DNA of 64,000 nt from Cyclobacterium sp. SYSU L10401 (GTDB lineage Bacteria > Bacteroidota > Bacteroidia > Cytophagales > Cyclobacteriaceae): assembly GCF_010993705.1 (NCBI RefSeq), contig NZ_WOFO01000002.1, positions 372,001-436,000 on the forward strand. Direction: 5' to 3'. The notes under the pieces were generated by a model that was given only the letters and a program-made list of their open reading frames with translations, made no database searches and was not told the origin of the DNA. The position numbers and the translations under genes are program-made. Shown here in pieces: positions 49,667 through 59,900 of this stretch. The first letter of the stretch is position 1. Every line of letters begins with the position of its first letter.

Positions 49667-51046
49667 TTATTTCACTTTCTTCCCCGGGGTTTCGCTTCCT
49701 CCCTGAAAGAGAGTAAGGCTTTCCACCACACCGTCTTTCCGTTCAAAGGATACCTTTGCCTCCACCACTGTCAGGTAAAACAGGGAATCGCTTTCGGCAA
49801 AGAGTTGCAGCCGGGGCTGAGCGGTGGCCTGCAAATACAGCTGCTTCCCCTCCCTGCTAATCGTAATGGAAAAATCCGGGGCCAGCTCGTACACCCCCAC
49901 GTATTCCTCCAGCGTGGATTCGGCTACATCCACGGCCTGAGTTCCAGATTTGAGGTCTGCCAATTTGGATCCCGGATCGAGCAGGTGAAAGCCAATATCA
50001 TCAGACCCGGTAGAGGAATTGGTAAGCAGTACCACCCCAAGTCCCATTTCTTTCACAAATCCCACAAAGGTACGGTACCCACCCGTACCCCCGTTGTGCC
50101 AGATGACATCCCCTTCCTTCCCTTCCTTGATATGCCAACCCAGACCTACTTTCATCTCACCAGCCTTGCGATGCCGGACTTTGTGAGAAAGTTCCATGGC
50201 AGCTGCCAGCTCACTGTCGATGTACCCCAAATTGGCTGCTATAAACCTGGCCATATCGGCAGCGGAGCTTCTAATGGCACCGGCACCGGCCAGGGTGGGA
50301 ATGTCCCAGTTTTCGACCACCGCTCCCCCACTGTGCCCAAGCGCCAGGTGCTCCTGCATGCGGTCCGTAAGCTGGATACGGGTATCTCCCAGTTCCAGTG
50401 GATCGGCAATGACCTGCACCATCAAGTCCTCATAGCTCATGTCTTTGTTTTGGGCAAGGATGTGCCCCAGCAGCCCCTGTGCAAAATTGGAATACTCGTA
50501 GGCAGCTCCTACTTCCCGGGTGGGCTCATAGCTCGAAATAAAGGCATATAGCTGCTCCTCCGTGTAGTCGGTAAAGGGATTGTTGGGATTGGAAGGCGCA
50601 AAATTATCCGGCATGCGAGGAAAGCCGGAGGTATGGTCGGCCAGGTGCCCAATGGTAATTTCAGCGGCGCCCTTCGTAGCGGCGGTTACCCCCTCCGGTA
50701 AAAAGCGATTGACCTCGTCTTCCAATTTGATATCTCCATCCAGCACCTGCTGCGCGAGCATGGTTCCGGTAAACACCTTGGATATGGACCCGATTTCAAA
50801 AATGGTATGGTCATCCACCGGGCTGCCGTCCGCAGCGGTCTTCCCGAAATGATGAAAAGTGGTGCCGGAAGAATCGATCAGGGCAATGGCCATTCCCGGG
50901 GTGATCCCGTCTGCGATGCGTTTTTCAATCGTTTCCAGTACTGCCGGAGGAAGTGTGTCCAGGCTTTTATTATTTTTCTTTGGTTGACACTGTAAGCTTA
51001 TCAAGGATACCAAAAGGACAGTTAGCGTGATTCCTAGGCGTTTCAT
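49667..51046 (-). CDS. Serine hydrolase, beta-lactamase/PBP4 (class C-like) family, lipoprotein
   Basis: A 459-aa exported lipoprotein (lipid-attachment Cys20 in LISLQC). The active-site triad of class C-like serine hydrolases is complete: S87-x-x-K90 in FEIGSISKVFTG, Y185-S-N187 in YEYSNFAQGLLG and HNGGTGGYRT as the KTG-equivalent HxG. A C-terminal beta-domain of about 100 residues (EEYVGVYELAPDFSITISRE, LFAESDSLFYLTVVEAKVSF) is typical of the esterase/D-amidase members annotated as beta-lactamase family. Peptidase, esterase or lactamase activity cannot be separated from sequence. It is monocistronic. Confidence 0.92.
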   Translation of the reverse strand: MKRLGITLTVLLVSLISLQCQPKKNNKSLDTLPPAVLETIEKRIADGITPGMAIALIDSSGTTFHHFGKTAADGSPVDDHTIFEIGSISKVFTGTMLAQQVLDGDIKLEDEVNRFLPEGVTAATKGAAEITIGHLADHTSGFPRMPDNFAPSNPNNPFTDYTEEQLYAFISSYEPTREVGAAYEYSNFAQGLLGHILAQNKDMSYEDLMVQVIADPLELGDTRIQLTDRMQEHLALGHSGGAVVENWDIPTLAGAGAIRSSAADMARFIAANLGYIDSELAAAMELSHKVRHRKAGEMKVGLGWHIKEGKEGDVIWHNGGTGGYRTFVGFVKEMGLGVVLLTNSSTGSDDIGFHLLDPGSKLADLKSGTQAVDVAESTLEEYVGVYELAPDFSITISREGKQLYLQATAQPRLQLFAESDSLFYLTVVEAKVSFERKDGVVESLTLFQGGSETPGKKVK

Positions 51047-51092
51047 AAAGGTTTGATTTAGACGGGATCTTCGGTTTCATTCTCTAAATTAA

Positions 51093-51281
51093 TTGTTTCG
51101 GCCAAAGAATCAAGCTGAGGCGGTCCATTTTAATTGGCAACTGGAGATCTTTCAGCGGGCAAAGAATTTCAGCCAGGATACGCTGTCCCACCACTTTTGG
51201 CGCCGGACCCTGGTACAACCAGGGGGAATACTCACCGTGCCGGTAGATCCGGACGACATCCGATTTGCAGCCTATTTATAA
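51093..51281 (+). pseudogene. Possible C-terminal gene fragment
   Basis: A 62-codon plus-strand frame directly after an in-frame TAA and without ATG reads FRPKNQAEAVHFNWQLEIF, then RAKNFSQDTLSHHFWRRTLV and PGGILTVPVDPDDIRFAAYL. The composition is strongly protein-like, and it lies tail to tail with the DUF5916 gene on the opposite strand. I do not recognise the family. It may be the leftover end of a deleted enzyme gene. Confidence 0.35.
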
Positions 51282-53486
51282 ATTCAGCCAATAATTCAAC
51301 TTCATCACAAAGGCCCGTTGTTTGGAAGCGAAGGTGTCGGGAAAATAATTATCCGTATATACCACAAAAAGGTCCGATACCGGGGCATAGCGCCATTGAA
51401 TCCGGGTGTTGATGTTGATATTGTCGATCTGGTTGTTGTATTGGATAAAGGTGGTCCAGAAAAGGCTTCGGGTAAAAGTAAGGTCTACCCTAGGGCCAAT
51501 CAAAAACAAATCGGCATCATTTTGCGGTTCAGGCAGCCGGATACGGCTATAACTCAGGTTCATGGTAATATTGGCACGGTAGCCGATACGCCATTCGGCC
51601 ATCCCGGTAAAATTGGTCATGGTGCCGCTATAATACTGTCCGATCTGCCCGGTACCACGGAGGGCCAGTGATTTTCTGGGGTCTGTACGAAAGTCAATGC
51701 CCAGGTAATTGTACCTGTAAGCCGTTCCATCCGCCAAAGGTTCTCCTCCAGTACGGGTGGGGTCAAAGGGGAAAAACAGGTAGGTATATTGGTTGTTGGC
51801 ACTTAGGGTTACTTCGGCAAAAGAATGAAACTGTACCTGGTAATTGAGGGTATGCAACTCATCTGTCACCCCCAGGGCTGAATTCCACAAGGTTTCGGAT
51901 AAAAACCCGGGGCCGTGCCTGTTGACCCGCTCAGAATCCGGAAAAAAGGTATAACCTATCTCGGGAGCTACCCGCTGATATCCGGTGCGGGGGGTATAGC
52001 CCACGAGGGGATTATAGTTTTCTCCCACATAAGAATAGGCCAGACCTGCATTGAAGTTCACGTCATCGAAAGCCAGGCGGGCATGTCCGGTGCCGGTATC
52101 CCCCTGTACCCCCTTTTCAAAGGTCCGGTGATAAAAGAATTTTCCGCTCCAGCGGTTGTCTTTGGAAAAAAGATTGTAATCTATTCCGGCCAGGCGGTTG
52201 TAATCTCCTCCTTGCAGGTTGGCCCCTCCCCTCTCCATGTCTACGGTTTCCCGGTTGATCAGCATGACTCCTACATTGGAACGATTGAAGACTTTCTTTT
52301 GGAGGGCGGCTACAGAGAAATTTTTTCCACTAATCCCCCTCAAAGGATCGCTGCCCGTTTGCATATTCATGGCTCCGATCCGCCAGTCATCGGTCAGTTT
52401 TCCACTCAGCCTGGCCCCATAAAGGATCTGGTTCTGCACGTTTTGTCCGGTGGATTCATCCCGGTCTACGCCAATTCGGCGGGAGAAAAACGGCCTGATG
52501 CGGTCTGTCCCAAAATCGGCAAACAGGTCAACATTCTCCAGGAAAAACTGCCGGCGTTCCGGAAAGAAAATCTCAAAGCGATCCAGATTGGTCACCTGCT
52601 CATCCACTTCCACCTGGGAAAAGTCCGGATTGACTGTCAGGTCCAGGTTCATCGCCGGGCCCAGGCCGATTTTAGCGTCTCCCCCAAAGGCAGGTTTCAA
52701 AGGTTCACTGTAACCTTCCAGCGAGTTGGTTGAGGTAGCCATGGCAGCATATGGGATCAGGGAATAATTCCCCCCTGACTTCGGTAATGGTTCCGGGAAA
52801 TATAAATTCCTGGAAAAAGCCATGTGGGTCACATTAAAGTTTCGGGGTATGGGCGTCCAGGTAGTTTTTTCGGAATACTTGCTGTCGATCCGGTAAATGT
52901 TTACGTTCCAATTGTCCGTGGCATCCTTATAGCGCAAGGTAGAAAAGGGAATGGCTATCTCTGCCACCCAGCGGTCCTCCAATATGACTGCTTCAGAATA
53001 CCATTTGTTGTCCCAGGCCAGGTTAAAATCTGTAGGCTGTAAGCCTCCATTTCCCATCATGGCTTCCCGCTGCACGCCATAGGGATTTACACCAAAGATA
53101 TAGCCATTGGTTTTATCATTAAAAGTGTCAATCACAAAGCTGATCCCATCATTCTGGTTGCCCCTAAAATCGCGTCTCAGGGAGGTGCTTACGTAATCCT
53201 CCCTTGGTTCCGGACTAAGCATGATGGCCGCAATGTACAGGAACTTATCGTCATAGGCGATTTTAACCTTTGTTTTGGCGATTGCCGGCAAGGTATCTGT
53301 GGGAAAAGTCTGGATAAAATCGTCAATCCAACCATCTTCCTGCCAAACTTTTTCGTTTAATTCACCATCAATGCTAAGTGGCCCTTCTACCTTTACAGCG
53401 TACATACCCACAAGCTCCTGATCTTGAGGTAGTGCAATAAAATTAGTTGAAAAAAATATTAAATGATATAAAATTAGTTTTTTCAT
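51276..53486 (-). CDS. DUF5916 outer-membrane protein with CBM9-like N-terminal domain
   Basis: A 736-aa exported protein. A signal peptide is followed by a CBM9-like beta-sandwich at about residues 30-210 (VEGPLSIDGELNEKVWQEDG, AYDDKFLYIAAIML, DGISFVIDTFNDKTNGYIFG). The DUF5916 barrel follows, with its landmark FEIFFPERRQFFLENVDLFA and FFSRRIGVDR. The C-terminal strands end in MKLNYWLNL, consistent with barrel insertion. A second family member is encoded at 61349-63538. Family members are common near SusCD genes and peptidases, and their role is unproven. The gene downstream of the phosphodiesterase on the same strand is probably expressed with it. Confidence 0.88.
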   Translation of the reverse strand: MKKLILYHLIFFSTNFIALPQDQELVGMYAVKVEGPLSIDGELNEKVWQEDGWIDDFIQTFPTDTLPAIAKTKVKIAYDDKFLYIAAIMLSPEPREDYVSTSLRRDFRGNQNDGISFVIDTFNDKTNGYIFGVNPYGVQREAMMGNGGLQPTDFNLAWDNKWYSEAVILEDRWVAEIAIPFSTLRYKDATDNWNVNIYRIDSKYSEKTTWTPIPRNFNVTHMAFSRNLYFPEPLPKSGGNYSLIPYAAMATSTNSLEGYSEPLKPAFGGDAKIGLGPAMNLDLTVNPDFSQVEVDEQVTNLDRFEIFFPERRQFFLENVDLFADFGTDRIRPFFSRRIGVDRDESTGQNVQNQILYGARLSGKLTDDWRIGAMNMQTGSDPLRGISGKNFSVAALQKKVFNRSNVGVMLINRETVDMERGGANLQGGDYNRLAGIDYNLFSKDNRWSGKFFYHRTFEKGVQGDTGTGHARLAFDDVNFNAGLAYSYVGENYNPLVGYTPRTGYQRVAPEIGYTFFPDSERVNRHGPGFLSETLWNSALGVTDELHTLNYQVQFHSFAEVTLSANNQYTYLFFPFDPTRTGGEPLADGTAYRYNYLGIDFRTDPRKSLALRGTGQIGQYYSGTMTNFTGMAEWRIGYRANITMNLSYSRIRLPEPQNDADLFLIGPRVDLTFTRSLFWTTFIQYNNQIDNININTRIQWRYAPVSDLFVVYTDNYFPDTFASKQRAFVMKLNYWLNL

Positions 53487-53577
53487 AAGATTTGGTGTTC
53501 AAAGGCCAATTTAAGCCCTTAAACACCAAACATATTACTTTATTTACATAAATGGTATGCCATTTTGAAGAAACGTG

Positions 53578-54810
53578 CTAATCCTGGTTTTTCAGCCATA
53601 CATTCATGTAGCCTTCGGGAAGTTCCAAAACTACCTTAAGGTTATCGTATTTCATTTTCAAATCCAGTTCTACTGTCTCTTTCGCCAAATCTGCCTCGCC
53701 CAATAAACGGTAAAGGTCTGAATTGCCATACCTGAATTGGTTGGTAGGGGTAGCCCATATTTTAACTTTCTCTCCGGTACCGTAGTCCTTCCAGTTCAGG
53801 TTCAACAGGTTCCCATTAAGTGTACCTTTGAGGTGGGAGGCATACGCTTCTCCCAATAGGGAAACTCCATCCACTTCCATGGCCTGGTTTTTTGGAATGC
53901 CAATATGCATATAGTTCGCAATCGTGGGGAATAAATCTACAATTCCAGGTGTGTTGCTGGCGATTTCATTGAAAGATTGATTGGAAATGATCCAGGTAGC
54001 CCTTTCCTCTTCAGTTTGTCCCCCATGATGAAATCCTCCTTCTCCCCTGCCATGATCGGTGGTGATGGTAATCAGCCATTCTTCATCAAACTTTTCTTCG
54101 CGTTCCTTTATGGCCGACCAAATCATTCCCACCTGCCTGTCTGCTTCCTGAATGCCCAAATCCATTTCCGGACTGGCACCAAAACTATGCCCCATATTGT
54201 CTGTGTATTGCAGGTAAACCCAGGTAAGGTCTGGTGCCTTTTGGGCAATATCTGTAGCCGCATAAGCTGCCACTTCCTGATCTATTTTTTTGATGTATTC
54301 GCTTTCTTCGTCATGGGGATAACCCAGGGTATCTACCTCCAAGCCGTCAAAATGATAATCCAACTGCAAATGTCCGGTAGCTTCCAGATTCTCTCCAACC
54401 AGTTTGGTCCTGTTGTCCAGCCAGGTGGAATATACGGCTGAAGTTCTATGGGGATAGGACTCCTTGAAATGTCTGAAAATGGTCCAGTAATGATAATTGG
54501 GTTGGCGGATGCCGTTTCCTTTTACATTGTGCTTGTTTACCCACACACCAGTGAGCAAACTATTGTACCCGACAGCAGAAATGGTCGGGGTCTCGGAATA
54601 CCCCCCTGCTTCTCCTCCCACATAGGCTTCATGATAGCCCCCTCTACCGGCAATCTCATCCATATTTGGAGTTGGGTTTTTCTTCAATAACTCCCGCTGA
54701 ATACCATCCAGGATAATGAAGATGGCTTTTCTTTCCTGAGCGAATAAGTCAAAAGTGCTCCCTAAAAATAAGAGGGTTACCAATATGGTCTTGATATGCA
54801 TGGATTTCAT
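53578..54810 (-). CDS. Alkaline-phosphatase superfamily phosphodiesterase (NPP-like), exported
   Basis: A 410-aa exported enzyme with a signal peptide (ILVTLLFLGSTFDLFAQ). Metal-site and nucleophile regions of the phosphodiesterase/nucleotide-pyrophosphatase group are visible. They are FIILDGIQRELL (first Asp), SAVGYNSLLTGVWVNKHN (nucleophile region), DNMGHSFGA (Asp/His) and TTDHGRGEGGFHHGG (Asp-His and last His). It should release phosphate or cleave a phosphodiester outside the cytoplasm. An in-frame ATG three codons later (MHIK) is an alternative start. It lies 367 bp downstream of the SusCD pair, separated by a terminator, so it is probably a separate transcript of the same locus. Confidence 0.88.
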   Translation of the reverse strand: MKSMHIKTILVTLLFLGSTFDLFAQERKAIFIILDGIQRELLKKNPTPNMDEIAGRGGYHEAYVGGEAGGYSETPTISAVGYNSLLTGVWVNKHNVKGNGIRQPNYHYWTIFRHFKESYPHRTSAVYSTWLDNRTKLVGENLEATGHLQLDYHFDGLEVDTLGYPHDEESEYIKKIDQEVAAYAATDIAQKAPDLTWVYLQYTDNMGHSFGASPEMDLGIQEADRQVGMIWSAIKEREEKFDEEWLITITTDHGRGEGGFHHGGQTEEERATWIISNQSFNEIASNTPGIVDLFPTIANYMHIGIPKNQAMEVDGVSLLGEAYASHLKGTLNGNLLNLNWKDYGTGEKVKIWATPTNQFRYGNSDLYRLLGEADLAKETVELDLKMKYDNLKVVLELPEGYMNVWLKNQD

Positions 54811-54850
54811 GTGTTTATAATTGTCTTTTAGTGGTCACATGGAATCTTTG

Positions 54851-54899
54851 ACGATTAAAATAATCATTGCCCTGTGTGTTTAATGATGATTTTAATCGT
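54851..54899. promoter_or_regulatory. 18-bp inverted repeat upstream of the phosphodiesterase gene
   Basis: ACGATTAAAATAATCATT (54851-54868) and AATGATGATTTTAATCGT (54882-54899) pair with a single mismatch around a 13-base loop. It lies 41 bp upstream of the phosphodiesterase ATG. It could act as an operator or attenuator. There is no T-run, so an intrinsic terminator is less likely. Confidence 0.5.
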
Positions 54900-55121
54900 G
54901 TCGATTTCATGTGTTTATATTTGTTTCTTTGTGTTCAAATGTCTTCCTGATCGGCAGTCTGGGAATTTCGCCCGTTCCTCCCCCCGATAGCTATTTGGGA
55001 AGCCTAAAGCCTGAGATCCTCGTCACGCTCAATTTGTATTTACTCAATTGTTTAATCAAATGGTAAATGGATTTAAATTGAAGGGGTCAGAAAGGTATGC
55101 TGCCACTCCCCGTTTGAAAAT

Positions 55122-55157
55122 ATAAAAAAGTTGCCTGAAAAATATTTCAGGCAACTT
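55122..55157 (-). terminator. Intrinsic terminator of the SusCD operon
   Basis: On the minus strand, AAGTTGCCTGAAA pairs perfectly (13 bp) with TTTCAGGCAACTT across a 4-base loop and is followed by a run of six or seven T. It starts 20 bp after the SusD stop. Confidence 0.85.
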
Positions 55158-55177
55158 CTCCATCATCGTTTGTGATT

Positions 55178-56974
55178 TTATTCCCAGCCAAAAATCTGTT
55201 CCAGGTTGGGATTTAAGGTAACTTGTTGTAAGGGTATGGGCCTGTAATAGTATTTGGGCTCCATGAAATTCCTATCGGCCGTTTCTGTCACCAAAGTACC
55301 TCCCTGGGCCCCATTTTCAAGGTAAACGGTTACATTGTCATCTACTGTGCCTGCTTTGTAATAAATCAGCATTTTGCCCAGTTCGTTGGTTTCCTTATCG
55401 GGATCAGAAGGCACATCTTCATCCTTGCCAATAAGGATAATGTCTTCAACGCCATCCCCGGTCATATCATATTTTCCCAAACCAGGGAAATACATGCCTT
55501 CAGGAATATTTTCCAAAAGCTTGCCGGATGCCCAACGCATCAAATCATCATACCTGTAGCCTTCCAGGGCAAATTCCACCCTTCTTTCTCTTCTGATCTC
55601 CAGAATTGCGCCGGTCATGGGGCCGGTCACTTGAGGGTATTTTTGACTAAGGAAAAGGTCCGGCTGGGCATTGGCCTCTGTTAGCATCAAATCCGGCATA
55701 CCTGCCCTTTGCCTCAGTAGGTTGACAGAGGCATCCAGGTCTGCCTGTGTAAGACTTCCCAATTCCGCCATGGCCTCTGCATAGGTAAGCAATACCTCTG
55801 CATATCGGTATACAGGAAAATCCAAACTTCCCAAGGCCACATTATCCGTGGTATTGTTGTAACCCTTCTGCTGGAAATAACCGGTGAAATTCCTGTTCAT
55901 AATTGGAATAAAAGCATCTGGCTCCGGTGACCTTACCCACCCGGGGTAAACCAGGGTCTGGGCCATTCTTGGATCCCGATCCTGAAATTCGGTAACATAG
56001 GAAAGGGTTTCATATCCCGGCATATCCGTAAACCTCGATCCATCCTGCATCAGGTAGGTTTGTACCAAATCCCTGGAAGGAGATTGCTCATAGGTGCCGA
56101 AAACAGTATAATTGATATCACTGCTCCGGTCCTTGTTCAGGTCATATGGATTGAAGAGAATTATTTCCGGATTACCGGATAAATCCTGGCTATTGAACAA
56201 GACTTTGTAATCATTTTCAGGATTTCCGGTTTGGTACAGGGAAAAATTACCTGAATCCATGATTTCTTTGGATACGTCTCTGGCTACTGTTAGAAAATCC
56301 CCTGCCGTGTTTTGAAGTCCCAATTCCTCGTGATACTTCCTGAAAGTACCCTCATAAAGCGCTGCCCTGGCATAAAAAGCCTTCACAGCCCAGTTTCCCG
56401 GGGTACCGCTGGGAACCTGCTCCCGGACATGGGCAGCAGCAAATTCCAGATCATCCATGATCCCACTCACTACCGTTTCCCTGGAGTCCCTTCCTTTAAA
56501 AAGGTCTTCATCCGAAGGAGAGAGCAACCGATCGTACCAGGGTACATCAGAATATCTCTTCACCATATTAAAATAAAAGACTGCCCTGTAATACCGGGCC
56601 AATCCCTCATAATGTTGAATGGCTTCCATACTTGCATCGGCATTGGGGCTGTTTTCCAGAAAATAATTGATGTTTCTCAGCCTGCCCCAGTCCCAGCCAC
56701 CGGTAATGTTCTGGGAATTGGGTGTTCCGGTCATCATGCTCTTGATTTCAATGGCCCCTGTAGTAGCCATATTATCACTGCTTTGATCTGCCTGGTATTC
56801 ATACATGCCAGGCATGGAAAGCAATCCATCCACATATAATCTCAAATCTTCCTCCGTCTTAAAGAACTCTTCCGGGGAAATAGATGTCTGGGGATACCTG
56901 TCCATAAACTCTTCATCGCAGGAAGAGAAAAAGAACAGGTTAAGTGCCAATAGGTAAATACTATATTTTTTCAT
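55178..56974 (-). CDS. SusD/RagB-family outer-membrane nutrient-binding lipoprotein
   Basis: A 598-aa surface lipoprotein (LNLFFFSSC, Cys19) with the SusD signature start DEEFMDRYPQTSISPEEFFK. Tetratrico-like helices follow (RNINYFLENSPNADASMEAI, QHYEGLARYYRAVFYFNMVK), and the C-terminal RagB/SusD domain has the EIRRERRVEFALEGYRYDDL motif. It ends with the conserved PIPLQQVTLNPNLEQ. It captures the ligand at the cell surface and closes over the SusC transporter encoded upstream with a 12-bp gap. The ligand is not deducible; the nearby phosphodiesterase suggests a phosphorylated or phosphodiester-linked compound. Confidence 0.96.
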   Translation of the reverse strand: MKKYSIYLLALNLFFFSSCDEEFMDRYPQTSISPEEFFKTEEDLRLYVDGLLSMPGMYEYQADQSSDNMATTGAIEIKSMMTGTPNSQNITGGWDWGRLRNINYFLENSPNADASMEAIQHYEGLARYYRAVFYFNMVKRYSDVPWYDRLLSPSDEDLFKGRDSRETVVSGIMDDLEFAAAHVREQVPSGTPGNWAVKAFYARAALYEGTFRKYHEELGLQNTAGDFLTVARDVSKEIMDSGNFSLYQTGNPENDYKVLFNSQDLSGNPEIILFNPYDLNKDRSSDINYTVFGTYEQSPSRDLVQTYLMQDGSRFTDMPGYETLSYVTEFQDRDPRMAQTLVYPGWVRSPEPDAFIPIMNRNFTGYFQQKGYNNTTDNVALGSLDFPVYRYAEVLLTYAEAMAELGSLTQADLDASVNLLRQRAGMPDLMLTEANAQPDLFLSQKYPQVTGPMTGAILEIRRERRVEFALEGYRYDDLMRWASGKLLENIPEGMYFPGLGKYDMTGDGVEDIILIGKDEDVPSDPDKETNELGKMLIYYKAGTVDDNVTVYLENGAQGGTLVTETADRNFMEPKYYYRPIPLQQVTLNPNLEQIFGWE

Positions 56975-56986
56975 GTTGTTTCTACT

Positions 56987-59900
56987 TTACAAGTCAATGT
57001 TTACACCGAATGAATACCTTCTCTGAAAAGGATAAGACCAACCATAACCGTTGTTGACTGACTCAGGGTCCACAAAGGACTTGATGGATGAAAACTCATA
57101 CAGGTTTTCTCCTGTCACAAAAAACCGGATCCTGCTGGCATTGATTTTGGCAGCGATTTCCTGTGGAACCGAGTAACCAACGGTCAGGTTTTTCACCCTT
57201 ACATAAGCGGCATTTAGTAAATAGCCGGTTTGCGGTATATCCAATCCGGAACCATAATTATTATCCGCCAGCCAGGATTGCAGCACCGGATACCTGGAAT
57301 CCAGGTTTTGATCCGCTAAACCGGCATCCAGGTAAGATTGACTGTGCTGGGCCCGCAGTGCTTCACCATCGGCCTGTCCCCGGTAGAAATCCAGGTTCCA
57401 GGGATAAATATTGGCATAAGGCTGCTGATAGGGACCCCAGAAAAGGTAGTGCTGAGGGTAATAATCCTGACGACCTACTCCTTGCAAGAACATGGACATG
57501 TCAAAACCTTTCCAGGACACACTCAGGTTAGCACCCAATTGGTACCGGGGTCGGCTGTTTCCAATGATGGAAAGGTCTTTGGAATCAGCTTCCGTAATGC
57601 CCTGCTCTATTTTACCATCATTGTTTAAGTCAACATATCTTGGCCATCCGGGAACAATATCCAGCGCACCCCAGGGAACAATGGCGGTTTGATCCAACTG
57701 ACTGATTTCATCTTCAGTACTGAAAAACCCATCATTGACCAACCCCCAGATTTCTCCTACTTCCTGTCCGACACGGTAATTGGAAAGCAAGCCCTGCTCG
57801 TTCTCAAACCGGGTAATCCATGATCTGGAATCGGAAACGAAAAACTTGGAGTTAAACTGTATCGGATTGTCATAATTGCCAAACTGATTTCTGTAGTTAA
57901 GGGTCAGTTCCCATCCTTTGGTTTGCAGGTCTGCCGCATTTTGCTGAGGAGGCGAGGTGCCCAATACGCCCGGTAATTCCACCGGATTGGTCAACATGTC
58001 TTTGGTATCCCGGATAAAGTAATCAAAAGTAGCGAAGAATTTATCCTCCCAAAGGCCCAAATCCACTCCGAAATTGGTGGTAATGACCCTTTCCCAGGTA
58101 TAGAAATTGGGATCCACGGCCAGTTCCGGAGCACTGTTCACCACCACTTGCCGGTCACCACCAATCAGGTAATCGGAAAGCCCTGTGGGTAGTGCCTGTA
58201 AATAGCCAAAATTAGACACGTTTTGGTTGCCCAGGCTTCCATAAGAACCTCTTAACTTGAGTGTAGGAGCCGCTCCCATGGCCATGTCCTGAAAGAACCC
58301 TTCGTCACTGATAATCCAGGCTCCTGAAATGGAGGGGAAAAAGCCCCATCGGTTAGAACTTGGAAATCGGGAAGAACCATCATAGCGGCCATTGAATTCC
58401 AGAATGTACTTGTTGTCATAAGTATAATTGGCCCTACCAAACACACTTTGCGTCGCATAGGAGCTGTATCCGGGACGGATAAAGGAATCCCCTGTGGTCA
58501 AGCCCAAATAAGGAAGGGAGGAAGATATCAATACCCTTCTTTCTGATTCCACGGAGGAATAAGTATAGCTTTCCTGGTTATATCCTGCCAATACATTGAT
58601 GGAATGGTCCCCAAAGGTCTTGGTGTAATTGCCATACAAATCAAAAATGGTGTTTTGAAGGTTGCCATTTCTCTCGGCCACCAGGCCATCTCCCCCTTCG
58701 GTGCGCACATCATCCGGACCAAAACCGATCTCAAATTTTGTTTCGTTCCAGCCATAAATCCACTGCTCCCGCTTAAAACTCCCATTTCCCGTTACGGTCA
58801 GGTCGCCGTTAAGGAACGTACCGGTGGCACGGAGTATATTATGAAACCCAAACATGTCTTCGCGGTTCCTGCCTCCATCTACCAGACGGGCAGCCAGTCT
58901 ACCGGCATCGGTGTTGGCCCAGGTTCCATCAGGGTTTTCGGCCACTTCTATTGGCGTGAGGTAATAAATGTCCGTGATGTCATTGGTAGACTCTGCCCGT
59001 TTGGTTTGGTAAATATTCAGGTTATTATCCAGTTTCAACCATTTCTTAGGGGTCGCTGTTACCCGCGCTCGAAGGGAATAGCGGTCCCAATTATCGGGCT
59101 GAAGCTTATTCATACCGTTTTCACGGGTATAGTCCCCGGACACATAATAGGTCATGGGCAGGTTCTCGTTATTGGAACTCCCGCTGATGGACATACTTTG
59201 ATTGGTAGAGAAACTGGCATCGTTAAAATAGTACCCGTACCAGTCATTATTCCCCATATAAGCCCATTGGTTGGGGTTATTGGGATCTACACGCACGTCT
59301 TCCACGCTGGGATCCGCGGAACGTTCTCTGGCCCACTGATAATGAAAGTCATTGAAATTAATATAATTCCAGGGCGTATTGCTGGTAGCCTGGTCCATGA
59401 CTCGGGAATAGATGTAAGGATCGGTCACCGGCCCGGGAAGCACGGTAGGCTTTCCCCAGGAGAAATTGCTATTGTAGGATATTTTCTGTTTACTACCGCC
59501 TTGCTTGGTAGTGATCAGCACCACTCCGAATGCTGCCCTTGCGCCATAGATCGCTGCAGAAGCCGCATCTCTCAATACAGAAAACGACTCAATATCTGCC
59601 GGATTTAACCGAAGCAAATCTTCGTCAGCTACGGCGATGCCGTCGATCACGATCAGAGGACCTCCCCCGTTGATGGAGGTAAAACCCCGAATATTGATAT
59701 CCGGAACGGTGCCGGGACGGCCTCCGGAATAGGTGATGTTCAAACCGGGGCTGGCTCCCTGTAAGCCTTGCATGACATTGGCAACGGGCCGGTTGATGAT
59801 GTCCTCTCCGGATACCTGATCGACTGCACCGGTCAGGTTGATTTTCTTTTGGGTACCGTATCCGACTACTACTACTTGTTCTAGTAGCGTTTCTTCTGCC

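Larger units (their letters stand above)
54811..55177. other. 367-bp SusD-to-phosphodiesterase spacer with repeats
   Basis: It contains an 18-bp inverted repeat (54851-54899), the second copy of a 17-bp direct repeat (54903-54919; the first copy, 54803-54819, covers the phosphodiesterase start) and the SusCD terminator (55122-55157). Around 54975-55035 is a GC-rich patch with a degenerate CCCGATAGCTATTTGGG hairpin. No real gene was seen. Confidence 0.5.

Noticed and set aside
54814-54910. 31-codon leader frame upstream of the phosphodiesterase gene as a real gene
   Set aside because: It arises from the duplicated start region and shows no conserved composition; kept only as part of a finding.
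58604-59608. 334-codon open frame on the plus strand inside the SusC gene
   Set aside because: It lies antisense to a clearly coding SusC sequence, has no family-like motifs, and such frames are common opposite GC-richer Bacteroidota genes.
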